The position numbers and the translations under genes are program-made. A model generated the notes under the pieces. The model made no database searches and had not been told where the DNA came from. It saw only the letters and a program-made list of their open reading frames with translations. DNA of 31,776 nt from CALARM01 sp036746235 (lineage in GTDB: Bacteria > Vulcanimicrobiota > SpSt-956 > JAKJGF01), in contig DAIOEN010000069.1 in NCBI GenBank assembly GCA_036746235.1, forward strand, positions 1 to 31,776, in the 5' to 3' direction. Shown piece by piece: positions 1-7,892 of this stretch (the stretch's first letter is position 1; every line of letters starts with the position of its first letter).

Positions 1-144
1 TTTCATACCTGGAATGTAATTTATAACCTCTATATAAACTTCTCTGAACATTATGCTCCTGTTCCACAGAATAGTACCTCTTTAACAGTAATTTTTTTTA
101 AATCGTACCCCTGGTTATAAAAAAGCCATATCATATTTACAATT

Positions 145-176
145 GTAACGCGTGACGCGTAATGCGTAACGCGAGG
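145..176. repeat. Heptanucleotide tandem repeat, GTRACGC family
   Basis: Four consecutive 7-bp units (GTAACGC, GTGACGC, GTAATGC, GTAACGC) followed by GAGG. The same unit family and GAGG tail recur at 1241-1271, 7687-7718 and 9272-9289. The gap 1-349 holds this array and the palindrome at 236-302; I see no gene in it. Confidence 0.85.
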
Positions 177-235
177 ACAATAACCATTACCTTAGTACCG
201 CTCCAAATAAATTGGTATCCAATATTAGTAGCTGT

Positions 236-304
<69 letters not shown>

Positions 305-349
305 TTAGAAACTTTTTGGGCACTATTTTACCTGTCTCGGTACTTAGAG

Positions 350-1213
350 TTAAGATTTCATTTCAGAGTAACGTTCCCATGCTCTTTTTATTTCCTGATA
401 ATATTTAAATACTGATTTATGCCAGTTAAGATCATTACACCATCCGGCCCTGTTTACAGCTATTATCTGATTGGCTACAGGAGCATCCTCATCTGTTTCC
501 TCATTTTCCCTTAATTGACTGAAAAGTTTTGCTCCTTCAATAATCTGTTCTTCAGGCCCTTCAATATCTTCTATACCCATAAGTCCGTCCAGACCTGCAC
601 CTTTTTTCCCATATTCAGTTTCAGTAGCAGCAATGGCAAGTAGTATAAAAGGTTCAACATTATGGTCATTGCCACAGTCAGACATAATCTCTCCAAGAGA
701 AAGTTTAGCTCCGGGAGATTTTTTTATTCTGAGCCAGTCATTTATAAAATCACCTGTAAGATCACCGGAATCAGAATGTCTCCTTCCTCTGGCAACTCCT
801 TTAACCCTCACGTCACCTGCCGTTCTTGTATTCATTCCGGTTTTGCTGACAGATGAAGTAGATGAGCTCTCGGAAACTTCACTATCTTCTTCCACTTCTG
901 TATCGTCAGAAGCCACTTTTCTACCAACAGTTGTCTTTCTTTCCTTTGAGCCTGTCTTAAGGAATCCACCGACCAGTGCACCTCCATGCTGTGCAGATGC
1001 TTCTTTTCCCCCTTCTGTTGCCTCTCCGTCTCCACCGCCTACAAATTTATCTTCACTTTTTGATTTCGATTCGTCAGATTTTTGAGTCTTACCGCCTGTC
1101 AGACCTGACAGTCCCGTTGACTTCTGCATCTGCTGTTGATGAACAGCAACTTTACCTGGCTGCGTGTAATAATGCTGTTGTTTTTCAATACCACCGCCCA
1201 TTCCGCTGCCCAT
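350..1213 (-). CDS. Lysozyme/transglycosylase-fold domain protein with low-complexity N-terminus
   Basis: The first ~150 residues are low complexity (Gly-, Ser-, Lys-, Glu-rich, with a QQQ run) and show no signal peptide or TM segment. The C-terminal ~135 residues resemble the lysozyme-like/glucosaminidase fold: the stretch LLAIAATETEYG matches the catalytic-Glu helix (AxxxESxxG in the families). The second residue of TETEYG is the likely catalytic Glu, and LMGI follows as in SLT and glucosaminidase domains. By inference it cleaves peptidoglycan, or is a dead relative that binds it. A GTG four codons upstream (1225) could also start the frame, but ATG at 1213 has a better-spaced Shine-Dalgarno (GGGGTGG). 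The gene stands alone on the minus strand. Fold moderately sure, activity unsure. Confidence 0.6.
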   Translation of the reverse strand: MGSGMGGGIEKQQHYYTQPGKVAVHQQQMQKSTGLSGLTGGKTQKSDESKSKSEDKFVGGGDGEATEGGKEASAQHGGALVGGFLKTGSKERKTTVGRKVASDDTEVEEDSEVSESSSTSSVSKTGMNTRTAGDVRVKGVARGRRHSDSGDLTGDFINDWLRIKKSPGAKLSLGEIMSDCGNDHNVEPFILLAIAATETEYGKKGAGLDGLMGIEDIEGPEEQIIEGAKLFSQLRENEETDEDAPVANQIIAVNRAGWCNDLNWHKSVFKYYQEIKRAWERYSEMKS

Positions 1214-1240
1214 ATACTTCACCACCCCTGTTATAAATCA

Positions 1241-1271
1241 CGACGCGTGACGCGTGACGCGTGACGCGAGG
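1241..1271. repeat. Heptanucleotide tandem repeat, GTGACGC family
   Basis: One partial and three perfect GTGACGC units followed by GAGG. It sits in the divergent gap between the lysozyme-fold gene (minus) and the nitrilase gene (plus). Confidence 0.85.
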
Positions 1272-1367
1272 ATATTATGAAGTAAAAATTATTTTTTATA
1301 AAAAAGAGATTTATTATGAGTATACTAGAATTGTTGGATATTTGCAAGGGTATAAAAAAACGCTATC

Positions 1368-1396
1368 TTGACTAATGGCAGCCAATGTTCTAATAT
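1368..1396 (+). promoter_or_regulatory. Sigma-70-like promoter of the nitrilase gene
   Basis: TTGACT (1368-1373), a 17-nt spacer and TAATAT (1391-1396). Transcription would begin near 1403, three nucleotides before the ATG at 1406, so the mRNA would be leaderless or nearly so. Confidence 0.5.
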
Positions 1397-1405
1397 AAAG
1401 AGGTT

Positions 1406-2206
1406 ATGATAAAAATTGCAGCCATACAGATGGATATAGTTCCTGGAAATAAAGAAAAAAATTTATCTACTGCTATAAATAAAATTAAAGAAGCTGTTAA
1501 TCACAGGGCACATATAATATGTCTTTCCGAACTGTTTAATACAGGTTATATACCTGAAGAAATGCATAATCTGGCAGAAGAAAAAGGAGAAACGATAAAA
1601 CTATTGATGTCAACTGCCAGAGAATATAATGTGAATATTCTGGCAGGAACTATAGCTGAAAAAGACACATCCAATGTCTTTAATAAAAGCTATATTATTA
1701 ATTCGAAAGGACATATTGCCGGCTATTACTGCAAAACCCATCTCTTCCCCCTTATGGGAGAAGATAGATGTTTTAATCATGGTAACAGTATATCAGTAGT
1801 AAAACTTGAAGAATGTAGAATCGGACCAATGATATGTTATGATATTCGTTTTCCTGAAATAGCAAGAACCCTTGCTCTTAAAGGGGCTGACTTATTATCT
1901 ATCCCGGCAGCTTTTCCCAGACCCCGTCTCAATCACTGGAGAATTTTACTTCAGGCCAGGGCTGTAGAGAATCAACTCTATGTAGTAGCTGTAAACAGAG
2001 TCGGTTCTGACAGAACAGGTAATTATTTCGGCCATTCAATGATAATTGATCCCTGGGGAGAAATACTTTCTGAGGCCGGAGAAGGAGAAGAAGTCATATA
2101 TGGAGAAATTGAAATAAATACAATAAATAAAGTAAGAAAGAAAATACCATGTTTTCAGGATAGACGTAAAGATCTATATGAAATGAAGACTGAAAATGAC
2201 AGGTAA
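1406..2206 (+). CDS. Carbon-nitrogen hydrolase (nitrilase superfamily, Nit/omega-amidase-like)
   Basis: A single-domain 266-residue amidohydrolase with the complete Glu-Lys-Cys triad: E42 in CLSELFNTGY, K110 in CKTHLFP and C144 in GPMICYDIRFPEIAR. Length and motifs fit the Nit/omega-amidase and predicted-amidohydrolase branch, which hydrolyses small amides such as alpha-keto-amides or deaminated glutathione. No signal peptide, so cytoplasmic. The N-terminus KIAAIQMD is the family's first beta strand, which fixes the start near ATG 1406. The purine stretch AAAGAGG is only 2 nt from that ATG, too close for a normal ribosome site, and the promoter position suggests a leaderless mRNA. Substrate unknown. 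The next gene (TldD) is separated by heptad repeats. Confidence 0.9.
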   Translation: MIKIAAIQMDIVPGNKEKNLSTAINKIKEAVNHRAHIICLSELFNTGYIPEEMHNLAEEKGETIKLLMSTAREYNVNILAGTIAEKDTSNVFNKSYIINSKGHIAGYYCKTHLFPLMGEDRCFNHGNSISVVKLEECRIGPMICYDIRFPEIARTLALKGADLLSIPAAFPRPRLNHWRILLQARAVENQLYVVAVNRVGSDRTGNYFGHSMIIDPWGEILSEAGEGEEVIYGEIEINTINKVRKKIPCFQDRRKDLYEMKTENDR

Positions 2207-2249
2207 TTTTCCGTAGAATGGCAAAAGAAATTTATTATAGAATATTCAG

Positions 2250-2314
2250 AGTGAATAGTAAAAAGTGAAAAGTGAATAGAATAAGATATTACTTACCATT
2301 CACTAATCAGTGAA
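2250..2314. repeat. Heptanucleotide repeat, AGTGAAT family, plus small inverted repeat
   Basis: Four 7-bp units (AGTGAAT, AGTAAAA, AGTGAAA, AGTGAAT) at 2250-2277. The same word then appears as an inverted pair TTCACT-aatc-AGTGAA (2299-2314) just before the tldD ribosome-binding site. Confidence 0.65.
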
Positions 2315-2330
2315 AGAGAGTTGACGTTTT

Positions 2331-3704
2331 TTGAGGATGAGAAAAGTACTACCGGAACTGGTAGAAATGATGGAAAAAAAAGTACCCTATGCATATGCAA
2401 TGACTGACTATCATAGAGGTGTAACAATAAGGAAAGACAAGCAGGGAGTTTATGTTAACGAAATACCTGCCATAAATGGTGTAGTATTCAGTGCCTTTAA
2501 CGGAGAATTCTTCGAAGAAGCATCTGTAACAAACTGCTCACAGGATAATCTCTATAATACCGTAAAAGATCTTTTAGAAAGAATAACGGTAAGAAATACA
2601 GACATGGTTATAGATCCCGGTCCGGGAGGATACAGGGAATTTTATACAAAGACTATTATAGCTCCAATGCAGGTAGAATTATCGGAAAAAATAGAGATAG
2701 TAGAAGATCTGCAGGACAGGCTTCTCAGGCTGGATCCAAGGGTAGTTAATGCATGGGTAGCTTATAAAGAACAGGTTAAGGATCAAATATTTGTAAACAG
2801 ATATAAAAATTTTACTCAAACAATTATAAGAGGCAGTGTAGTATTATCTCTTTTCATGTCTGATGGCAACAAAGTTGTTAATAATATGGAGATTTTAGGC
2901 AGAACACAGGGAGTAGAACTCTTGAAAAATATTGACAATTCCTTGCTGGAGAGGATAAAAAAAGAAACAATAGAAATGCTGGGGGCCACAAAAATTGAAC
3001 CTGGTTATTATGATGTAATAACATGCCCCGATGTAAGCGGAATAATAGCCCATGAAACATTCGGTCATGGAGTTGAAATGGATCTTTATCTTAAAGATGG
3101 AGCGCTGGCACAACAATACATAGGTAAAAAACTTGCTCCAGAATATGTAAATATTATAGATGATCCCACTCTGGAAGGAGAGTATGGCTGTTATTTCTTT
3201 GATGACGAAGGAGAACTTGCAAAACCCACTTATATCATAGAAAACGGCGTATTTAAAAGAGGTATTTCTGATTTTTACACCTCTCTCTATTTACCACACC
3301 TTCCCAGAACTGCCAATGGCCGCAGGGAAAGTGTGGCCAGAAAACCATATGCCAGAATGTCCAATACATTTTTTGTTCCCGGAAAATATACACTTGAAGA
3401 AATAATTGAAAGTACAGATAATGGTATCTTTATGGATAACGGTTATTTTGGCATGGAAGACCCGAAAGGCTGGGGATTACAGGTTAATTCCAGAATAGGA
3501 AGGGAGATAAAGGGCGGTAAATATACAGGGAAAGTCTTTTCTCCTATAACAATGACAGGTTTCGTTCCCGATTTGCTCAAAGAAATTTCTCATGTAGGAA
3601 ATACCTTTGGCAGTATTCCCGGTACCTGTGCCAAAAGATATAAAGAAGATGTAATAGTTTCCATAGGGGGAGCACATATTAAAACAAAAGCAAGACTGGG
3701 TTAA
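2331..3704 (+). CDS. tldD: TldD-family metalloprotease (TldD/PmbA, peptidase U62)
   Basis: TldD is the zinc-bearing catalytic subunit of the TldD/TldE heterodimer, a cytoplasmic peptidase known in E. coli for maturing microcin B17 and degrading unfolded CcdA. The HExxxH motif is present as IIAHETFGHGVEMD (H241, E242, H246). A C-terminal Cys (C433, in PGTCAKRY) sits where E. coli TldD has its third zinc ligand. Length 457 fits the family. The start is ambiguous: TTG 2331 has GAGAG about 10 nt upstream, while ATG 2337 has GAGG immediately adjacent, so TTG is kept. The partner subunit follows 102 bp downstream, as is typical. The natural substrate in this host is unknown and no obvious RiPP precursor gene is visible nearby. 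Confidence 0.93.
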   Translation: MRMRKVLPELVEMMEKKVPYAYAMTDYHRGVTIRKDKQGVYVNEIPAINGVVFSAFNGEFFEEASVTNCSQDNLYNTVKDLLERITVRNTDMVIDPGPGGYREFYTKTIIAPMQVELSEKIEIVEDLQDRLLRLDPRVVNAWVAYKEQVKDQIFVNRYKNFTQTIIRGSVVLSLFMSDGNKVVNNMEILGRTQGVELLKNIDNSLLERIKKETIEMLGATKIEPGYYDVITCPDVSGIIAHETFGHGVEMDLYLKDGALAQQYIGKKLAPEYVNIIDDPTLEGEYGCYFFDDEGELAKPTYIIENGVFKRGISDFYTSLYLPHLPRTANGRRESVARKPYARMSNTFFVPGKYTLEEIIESTDNGIFMDNGYFGMEDPKGWGLQVNSRIGREIKGGKYTGKVFSPITMTGFVPDLLKEISHVGNTFGSIPGTCAKRYKEDVIVSIGGAHIKTKARLG

Positions 3705-3720
3705 GAAAATCTGTCCTCCC

Positions 3721-3783
3721 GTAACGCGTCACGCGTCACGCGTCACGATTCTTATATTAATTGATAGCTGACAGCTAATAACT
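3721..3783. repeat. Two adjacent heptanucleotide repeat families
   Basis: GTAACGC followed by GTCACGC units (3721-3747), then GATAGCT, GACAGCT, AATAACT (3763-3783). Both arrays keep a 7-bp period although their sequences differ. They fill the short tldD-tldE gap without obvious terminator structure. Confidence 0.7.
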
Positions 3784-3806
3784 AATAAAAAGCGAGGTTA
3801 ATTTAA

Positions 3807-5108
3807 TTGGATATAGACTTGAAGAAAAAATTAAACAGTACAGAAGGCATTTATGCCTGGCAGTACAGAATAAAAAAAGATGAATCATATCAGTTGTATT
3901 TAGCAAAGGAAAAAACCGAATATGTAAGGAAGGTTCAAACAGAACAGATTGAAGTTACTATTTACAGGCAACTGAGTGACAATAAATTAGGGGAAGCTAT
4001 TTTTTATTTTACACCTGTAGAAGAATTTCAAATTGATGAAAAACTTGAAAAAGCTCTCTATGTAGCATCTCTTGCAGCGCAGAAACCATATGAAGTTCCC
4101 GACGCCGCTCTGTATAAAACAGTTGATGTTCTTGACAAAGAGGTTCTTAAAAAACCGGAAGCAATTCTGCAAAAATTCAGAGAAAGAGTGATAGCTGCAG
4201 TAAGGAGAGAACCGGGAGTAGAACTTTCCAGCAGTGAATGTTATATATCAAAACAATCAATATCATTTGAAAACAGCAAAGGCTGTTCCGGAAACATGTT
4301 AAAAAGCTTAATTTCCTGGGATTTCGTTCTTCTGGCAGGAGATAATCTCCAGTCGGAAAGCTGGTATGAAGGTAGTTGCTGTAATTACTCTCAACTAAAC
4401 ATAGAAAATAAAATAAGTGAATATGCAAACTATGCAAGAGATAATGTGAAAACCTCTCTTCCTAAAAGCAGCAATACTGCTATAATAGTAAATGCAAAAC
4501 CTCTTATGCCTTTGTTTGAAACGTTAATCGCTCACTCCTCTGCCAGGTTTATCTATGAGAATATCTCATCTTTCAAAAAAGGGAAAGATATATTCAGAGG
4601 GAATAAACTGCTCGGAGAAGAATTAAATATGACTTCCAACCCTTTAATGCCATATGGTCTGAGAAGTGCACCTTTTGATAGTGACGGAGTGCCGTCGGAC
4701 AGAATTGAAATTATAAAACATGGAAAACTGGAAAATATATGGTCTACAAAAAGATATGCAGATTATCTGGATGTTACTCCTACCGGTAAATTCAGTAATA
4801 TAGAAATAAGCCCCGGGAAATACAGTATGGAAAAGTTACTCAAAGCAAAAGATAAACCTGTTTATCACATAATAATGTTTTCTTTTCTCAATCCTGATCT
4901 GGTGTCAGGAGACTTTGCTACGGAAATACGTTTTGGATATGAAATTCAGCCTTCGGGAAAGATAACACCGGTAAAAGGAGGTTCTGTTACAGGTAATATA
5001 TTTGAAATGCTGGCTCATACATATTTTTCGAAAGAAAGTGCCGTAGAAGGGTACTATTCCGGTCCCAGTGCCATAAGATTTGAATCGGCACGTATATCAG
5101 GCACTTAA
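3807..5108 (+). CDS. pmbA: TldE/PmbA-like regulatory partner of TldD
   Basis: This 433-residue protein belongs to the TldD/PmbA family but has no HExxxH motif, as expected for the non-catalytic TldE/PmbA subunit that shapes the heterodimer channel. The C-terminal region with LVSGDFATEIRFGYEI and KGGSVTGNIFEML is the typical PmbA ending. The start is TTG 3807: the only nearby Shine-Dalgarno (GCGAGG, 3792-3797) lies 9 nt before it and no close ATG is in frame. It lies downstream of tldD on the same strand and probably shares its transcript. An aminopeptidase-like processing role for the pair is known from the family; the substrate here is not. Confidence 0.88.
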   Translation: MDIDLKKKLNSTEGIYAWQYRIKKDESYQLYLAKEKTEYVRKVQTEQIEVTIYRQLSDNKLGEAIFYFTPVEEFQIDEKLEKALYVASLAAQKPYEVPDAALYKTVDVLDKEVLKKPEAILQKFRERVIAAVRREPGVELSSSECYISKQSISFENSKGCSGNMLKSLISWDFVLLAGDNLQSESWYEGSCCNYSQLNIENKISEYANYARDNVKTSLPKSSNTAIIVNAKPLMPLFETLIAHSSARFIYENISSFKKGKDIFRGNKLLGEELNMTSNPLMPYGLRSAPFDSDGVPSDRIEIIKHGKLENIWSTKRYADYLDVTPTGKFSNIEISPGKYSMEKLLKAKDKPVYHIIMFSFLNPDLVSGDFATEIRFGYEIQPSGKITPVKGGSVTGNIFEMLAHTYFSKESAVEGYYSGPSAIRFESARISGT

Positions 5109-5126
5109 ATAGGAGTTATAATAATT

Positions 5127-6233
5127 ATGGATGTCTATGTAAACAGTAATTGCACACCGGTCATAGTGGTTTACCCGAAAGAAGAAGCTATTCTGATGGG
5201 AAGTCTCTCTTCGGATCATCTTATTGAAATCTGTTCAGATAAGAATAATTTTACGGATAAAATCAGGCTGGTCAGACCTGACCTGGTAATCATAAATGCA
5301 AATATTTCAGAAACAATAGATATTCTGAATGAAAATACAGATTTACATAATATACCGGTTATAGTAATCACAAACTCTAATGAAGATATTATAAAAGATT
5401 ACCTGGACAGAGGGACTGTAGATATTTGTTTACCGGCACCTGTAAATTCTTCAGATCTGTTACAATCTATCAAAATTCTATTACACCTCAAAAGAACTCA
5501 GAAGGAGCTCTTTGCCAGAGAAAAAGAAAATTTAGAACTAAAAACATTTCGTGAAGATATATTAAGGATTATAATTCATGATATGGGGAACAGTATAAGT
5601 GGTGTTGTAGGCAGTATAGATTTATTAAAACTCTCGAATGACAACTTTACGGAAAAACAATTAAAGCATCTTGTAAGAGCAGGTGAAAGTGCAAAAGAGC
5701 TGTTACAGATAATTAAAAATATAGGAGATATCAGCCAGTTCGATGAAGACAGCCGTATATATGAATTAAAGAACATTGATATAAGTCGCCTTTTACATCA
5801 AATAAAAAACGAACTGGATGATTTTTTTACATACAATAAAAGAAAACTTGTAATTGAAATTCCGGAAAAAATACCAGGAGTAAAAGTTCACGAAGAACTT
5901 TTAAAGAGATTGATAGAATCTCTTTTAAATAATGCAATAAAAAACACGTCAGCCATGGGACAGGTTACAGTAAGAATAAACCTTTCAGAAGACAGATCAT
6001 GTCTGGAAGTAAGGGTAATAGACCCGGGAAGATCCTTACCGGAAGAATATAGAAAGAAAATATTTAAATTTTACGGCCAGTTAGAAATTTTTGATGCAGG
6101 CTACAGATTTGGAAGAGGATTTTCTATGACCTTCTGCAAATTTGCAGTGGAAAAAATGGGGGGACAGATCTGGATGGAACCTTCAAGTGGGGAAAGAGGC
6201 AATATTATTGTATTTACATTACCTCTTGCCTGA
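5127..6233 (+). CDS. Cytoplasmic histidine kinase with degenerate N-terminal receiver domain
   Basis: Residues ~10-120 have the alpha/beta pattern of a response-regulator receiver, but the phosphoacceptor position is Asn (N57 in DLVIINANIS) and the conserved Lys before Pro is Ala (A104-P105), so it is probably not phosphorylated. A helical linker leads to the dimerisation/phosphoacceptor helix with H151 (IIIHDMGNSISG). The ATPase domain follows (~255-368) with N box LLNNAIKNT, a DPG in the G1 box, F box IFKFYG and G2 box RFGRGFSM. No signal peptide or TM segment. It lies 18 nt after pmbA with Shine-Dalgarno AGGAG and 6 nt before the VanZ-like gene, so an operon is likely. Its cognate regulator is not adjacent; the lone CheY-like protein at 21.3 kb is one candidate. 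Confidence 0.85.
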   Translation: MDVYVNSNCTPVIVVYPKEEAILMGSLSSDHLIEICSDKNNFTDKIRLVRPDLVIINANISETIDILNENTDLHNIPVIVITNSNEDIIKDYLDRGTVDICLPAPVNSSDLLQSIKILLHLKRTQKELFAREKENLELKTFREDILRIIIHDMGNSISGVVGSIDLLKLSNDNFTEKQLKHLVRAGESAKELLQIIKNIGDISQFDEDSRIYELKNIDISRLLHQIKNELDDFFTYNKRKLVIEIPEKIPGVKVHEELLKRLIESLLNNAIKNTSAMGQVTVRINLSEDRSCLEVRVIDPGRSLPEEYRKKIFKFYGQLEIFDAGYRFGRGFSMTFCKFAVEKMGGQIWMEPSSGERGNIIVFTLPLA

Positions 6234-6239
6234 TACAGA

Positions 6240-6644
6240 ATGAAATTATTTATCAATATCTGTGAAAAATACAGAATAATCTGGAGATTAATAACAATAT
6301 TTTATGGAATTCTTATTTTATTTTTATGTACCACAGGAATAGAAAATCTTCCTAAAGGTATATTTTTCTTTGATTATATAGATGTAATATACCATTTCAG
6401 TGGTTTCTGTCTTTTCAGTATTCTTTTAAGAGGATTCTTCTATACTTATAATAAAGAGGAATCGTTCAAACTGACTATTTTATTCGGGCTCATATGGGCT
6501 ATTATATGTGAAACACTTCAAATCTTTGTCCCTACAAGAAGTTTTACAATAGCAGATCTACTGGCAAACTGCGGCGGTATAATAATTGTGCAGGTTATAA
6601 TCTGTCAGTCCTATAAGAAAAATTTTGCTCCTTCTACTGAGTAG
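6240..6644 (+). CDS. VanZ-like membrane protein
   Basis: A 134-residue protein with about four hydrophobic segments. It has the VanZ-like pattern: DYIDVIYHFSGF in the middle, then ETLQIFVPTRSFTIADLLAN, where E, P-x-R and D-x-x-x-N are the conserved core. VanZ itself gives low-level teicoplanin resistance in Enterococcus, but most family members are of unknown function, possibly envelope-related. It starts 6 nt after the kinase stop, so probably cotranscribed. No Shine-Dalgarno of note precedes it, consistent with translational coupling. Confidence 0.8.
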   Translation: MKLFINICEKYRIIWRLITIFYGILILFLCTTGIENLPKGIFFFDYIDVIYHFSGFCLFSILLRGFFYTYNKEESFKLTILFGLIWAIICETLQIFVPTRSFTIADLLANCGGIIIVQVIICQSYKKNFAPSTE

Positions 6645-6667
6645 TGATTGCTAATTTTAGTGAGTGG

Positions 6668-6722
6668 TGAGTAGTGAGTAGTGAGTGGAAAAAGGTAAAC
6701 GTTACTCACTACTCACTACTCA
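6668..6722. terminator. Perfect 19-bp inverted repeat built from GTGAGTA heptads (possible bidirectional terminator)
   Basis: The left arm 6668-6686 (TGAGTAGTGAGTAGTGAGT) and right arm 6704-6722 are exact reverse complements with a 17-nt loop. Both arms are heptad repeats. The site lies between the convergent VanZ-like and slipin genes, where a bidirectional terminator is expected, but no long U-tract follows on either strand. Confidence 0.55.
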
Positions 6723-6729
6723 AGGAAAT

Positions 6730-7551
6730 TTAATCATTTATTCCTCTGGTAATATGTTTCTCGTCCTTCATATCTCCTTTCATATTCTGTGCTATAGCTC
6801 TGAAAGGCTCAAAAATATCTATGGGTACAGGGAACAGTATGGTAGAATTTTTCTCAATTGATATTTCTGTAAGAGTCTGAAGGAATCTGAGTTGTAACGT
6901 AGCAGGTTCGGAAGCAATTATTTTGGCAGCCTGTGCCAGTTGTTTCGATGCCTCAAATTCACCTGAAGCATGAATAATCTTTGCTCTTTTTTCACGTTCT
7001 GCTTCTGCCTGTTTTGCCATAGCTCTCTGCATACTCTGAGGCAATTCAACATCTTTTACTTCCACTGTGCTGACTTTAATACCCCATGGTTCAGTCTGCT
7101 CATCAATTATATGCTGAAGTTCCTGATTTATTTTTTCCCTGCGCGATAATACTTCATCTAACTCTACCTGTCCGAGTATGCTCCTGAGGGTAGTCTGAGC
7201 AATCTGAGAGGTTGCTCTTATAAAGTCAAGAACATTTACGACGGATTTACATGGATCAAATACTTTAAAATATACAACGGCATTCACTTTTATGGTAACA
7301 TTATCTTTGGTTATAACTTCCTGTGCCGGTACATCCATTGTAATAACACGAATATCCACTTTTCTCATAGTATCAATAAACGGAATAAGCAAAATAAGGC
7401 CGGGCCCTTTTGCTCCTACAAGTCTTCCAAGTCTGAATACGACAGCTCTTTCATATTCATTTACAATCCTTATGGCAGATGTAATAATAGATATAAATGC
7501 GATAATAACAATAATAATTAAAGGTGCACCGCAGGCAAAAATTTTGTCCAT
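6730..7551 (-). CDS. Slipin (SPFH/stomatin-family membrane protein)
   Basis: Prokaryotic slipins are membrane-anchored scaffolds that work with an NfeD protease. Residues ~8-28 form an N-terminal hydrophobic anchor, followed directly by the SPFH core (VNEYERAVVFRLGRLVG, GPGLILLIPFID, DVPAQEVITKDNV). A coiled-coil C-terminal part rich in Ala, Glu and Lys follows (AKQAEAEREKRAKI), then the usual LFPVPID end. ATG 7551 is preceded by AAAGGA at good spacing. The NfeD gene lies upstream on the same strand, the classical pair. The 341-bp gap between them is unusually long and filled with heptad repeats. Its start and length (273 residues) fit the family well. Confidence 0.93.
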   Translation of the reverse strand: MDKIFACGAPLIIIVIIAFISIITSAIRIVNEYERAVVFRLGRLVGAKGPGLILLIPFIDTMRKVDIRVITMDVPAQEVITKDNVTIKVNAVVYFKVFDPCKSVVNVLDFIRATSQIAQTTLRSILGQVELDEVLSRREKINQELQHIIDEQTEPWGIKVSTVEVKDVELPQSMQRAMAKQAEAEREKRAKIIHASGEFEASKQLAQAAKIIASEPATLQLRFLQTLTEISIEKNSTILFPVPIDIFEPFRAIAQNMKGDMKDEKHITRGIND

Positions 7552-7686
7552 TACAAAATCATCCTTTCTTTATTTAAATTTTTTTCACAAGTTATAATTG
7601 GGTTTTAGGTGTCCGGATGGGCACAACGAAGAATGAAAACTTAGGAATTGTCAGGAAATAACTGCATCATATTTACAGTTTATATC

Positions 7687-7718
7687 GTGACGCGTAACGC
7701 GTAACGCGTGACGCGAGG
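7687..7718. repeat. Heptanucleotide tandem repeat, GTRACGC family
   Basis: Units GTGACGC, GTAACGC, GTAACGC, GTGACGC followed by GAGG, between the nfeD and slipin genes. The gap 7552-7892 holds this array and the one at 7800-7855, with no gene seen. Confidence 0.85.
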
Positions 7719-7799
7719 AAAGAGACAATTAATAAAATTCTATTCCTAACCGTTCTAATAATTTGCCAGAATTATTTTTCTTACAGTCCTTATCTTCTC

Positions 7800-7855
7800 T
7801 TCACCCTTCACCCTTCACTCTTCACTTTTCACTTTTCACTCTCCACTCTTCACTC
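7800..7855. repeat. Heptanucleotide tandem repeat, TTCACTC family (8 units)
   Basis: Eight consecutive 7-bp units: TTCACCC twice, TTCACTC, TTCACTT twice, TTCACTC, TCCACTC, TTCACTC. On the other strand this is a GAGTGAA/AGTGAAx array like the one at 2250, so it is the same family inverted. Confidence 0.85.
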
Positions 7856-7892
7856 TTCTCATATAAATATATAAAAATCTCACCTGCCTTTA

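Noticed and set aside
633..1085. Open frames on the plus strand opposite the lysozyme-fold gene
   Set aside because: Ser/Pro/Thr-rich composition is the complement of the low-complexity minus-strand protein; no start signal or domain.
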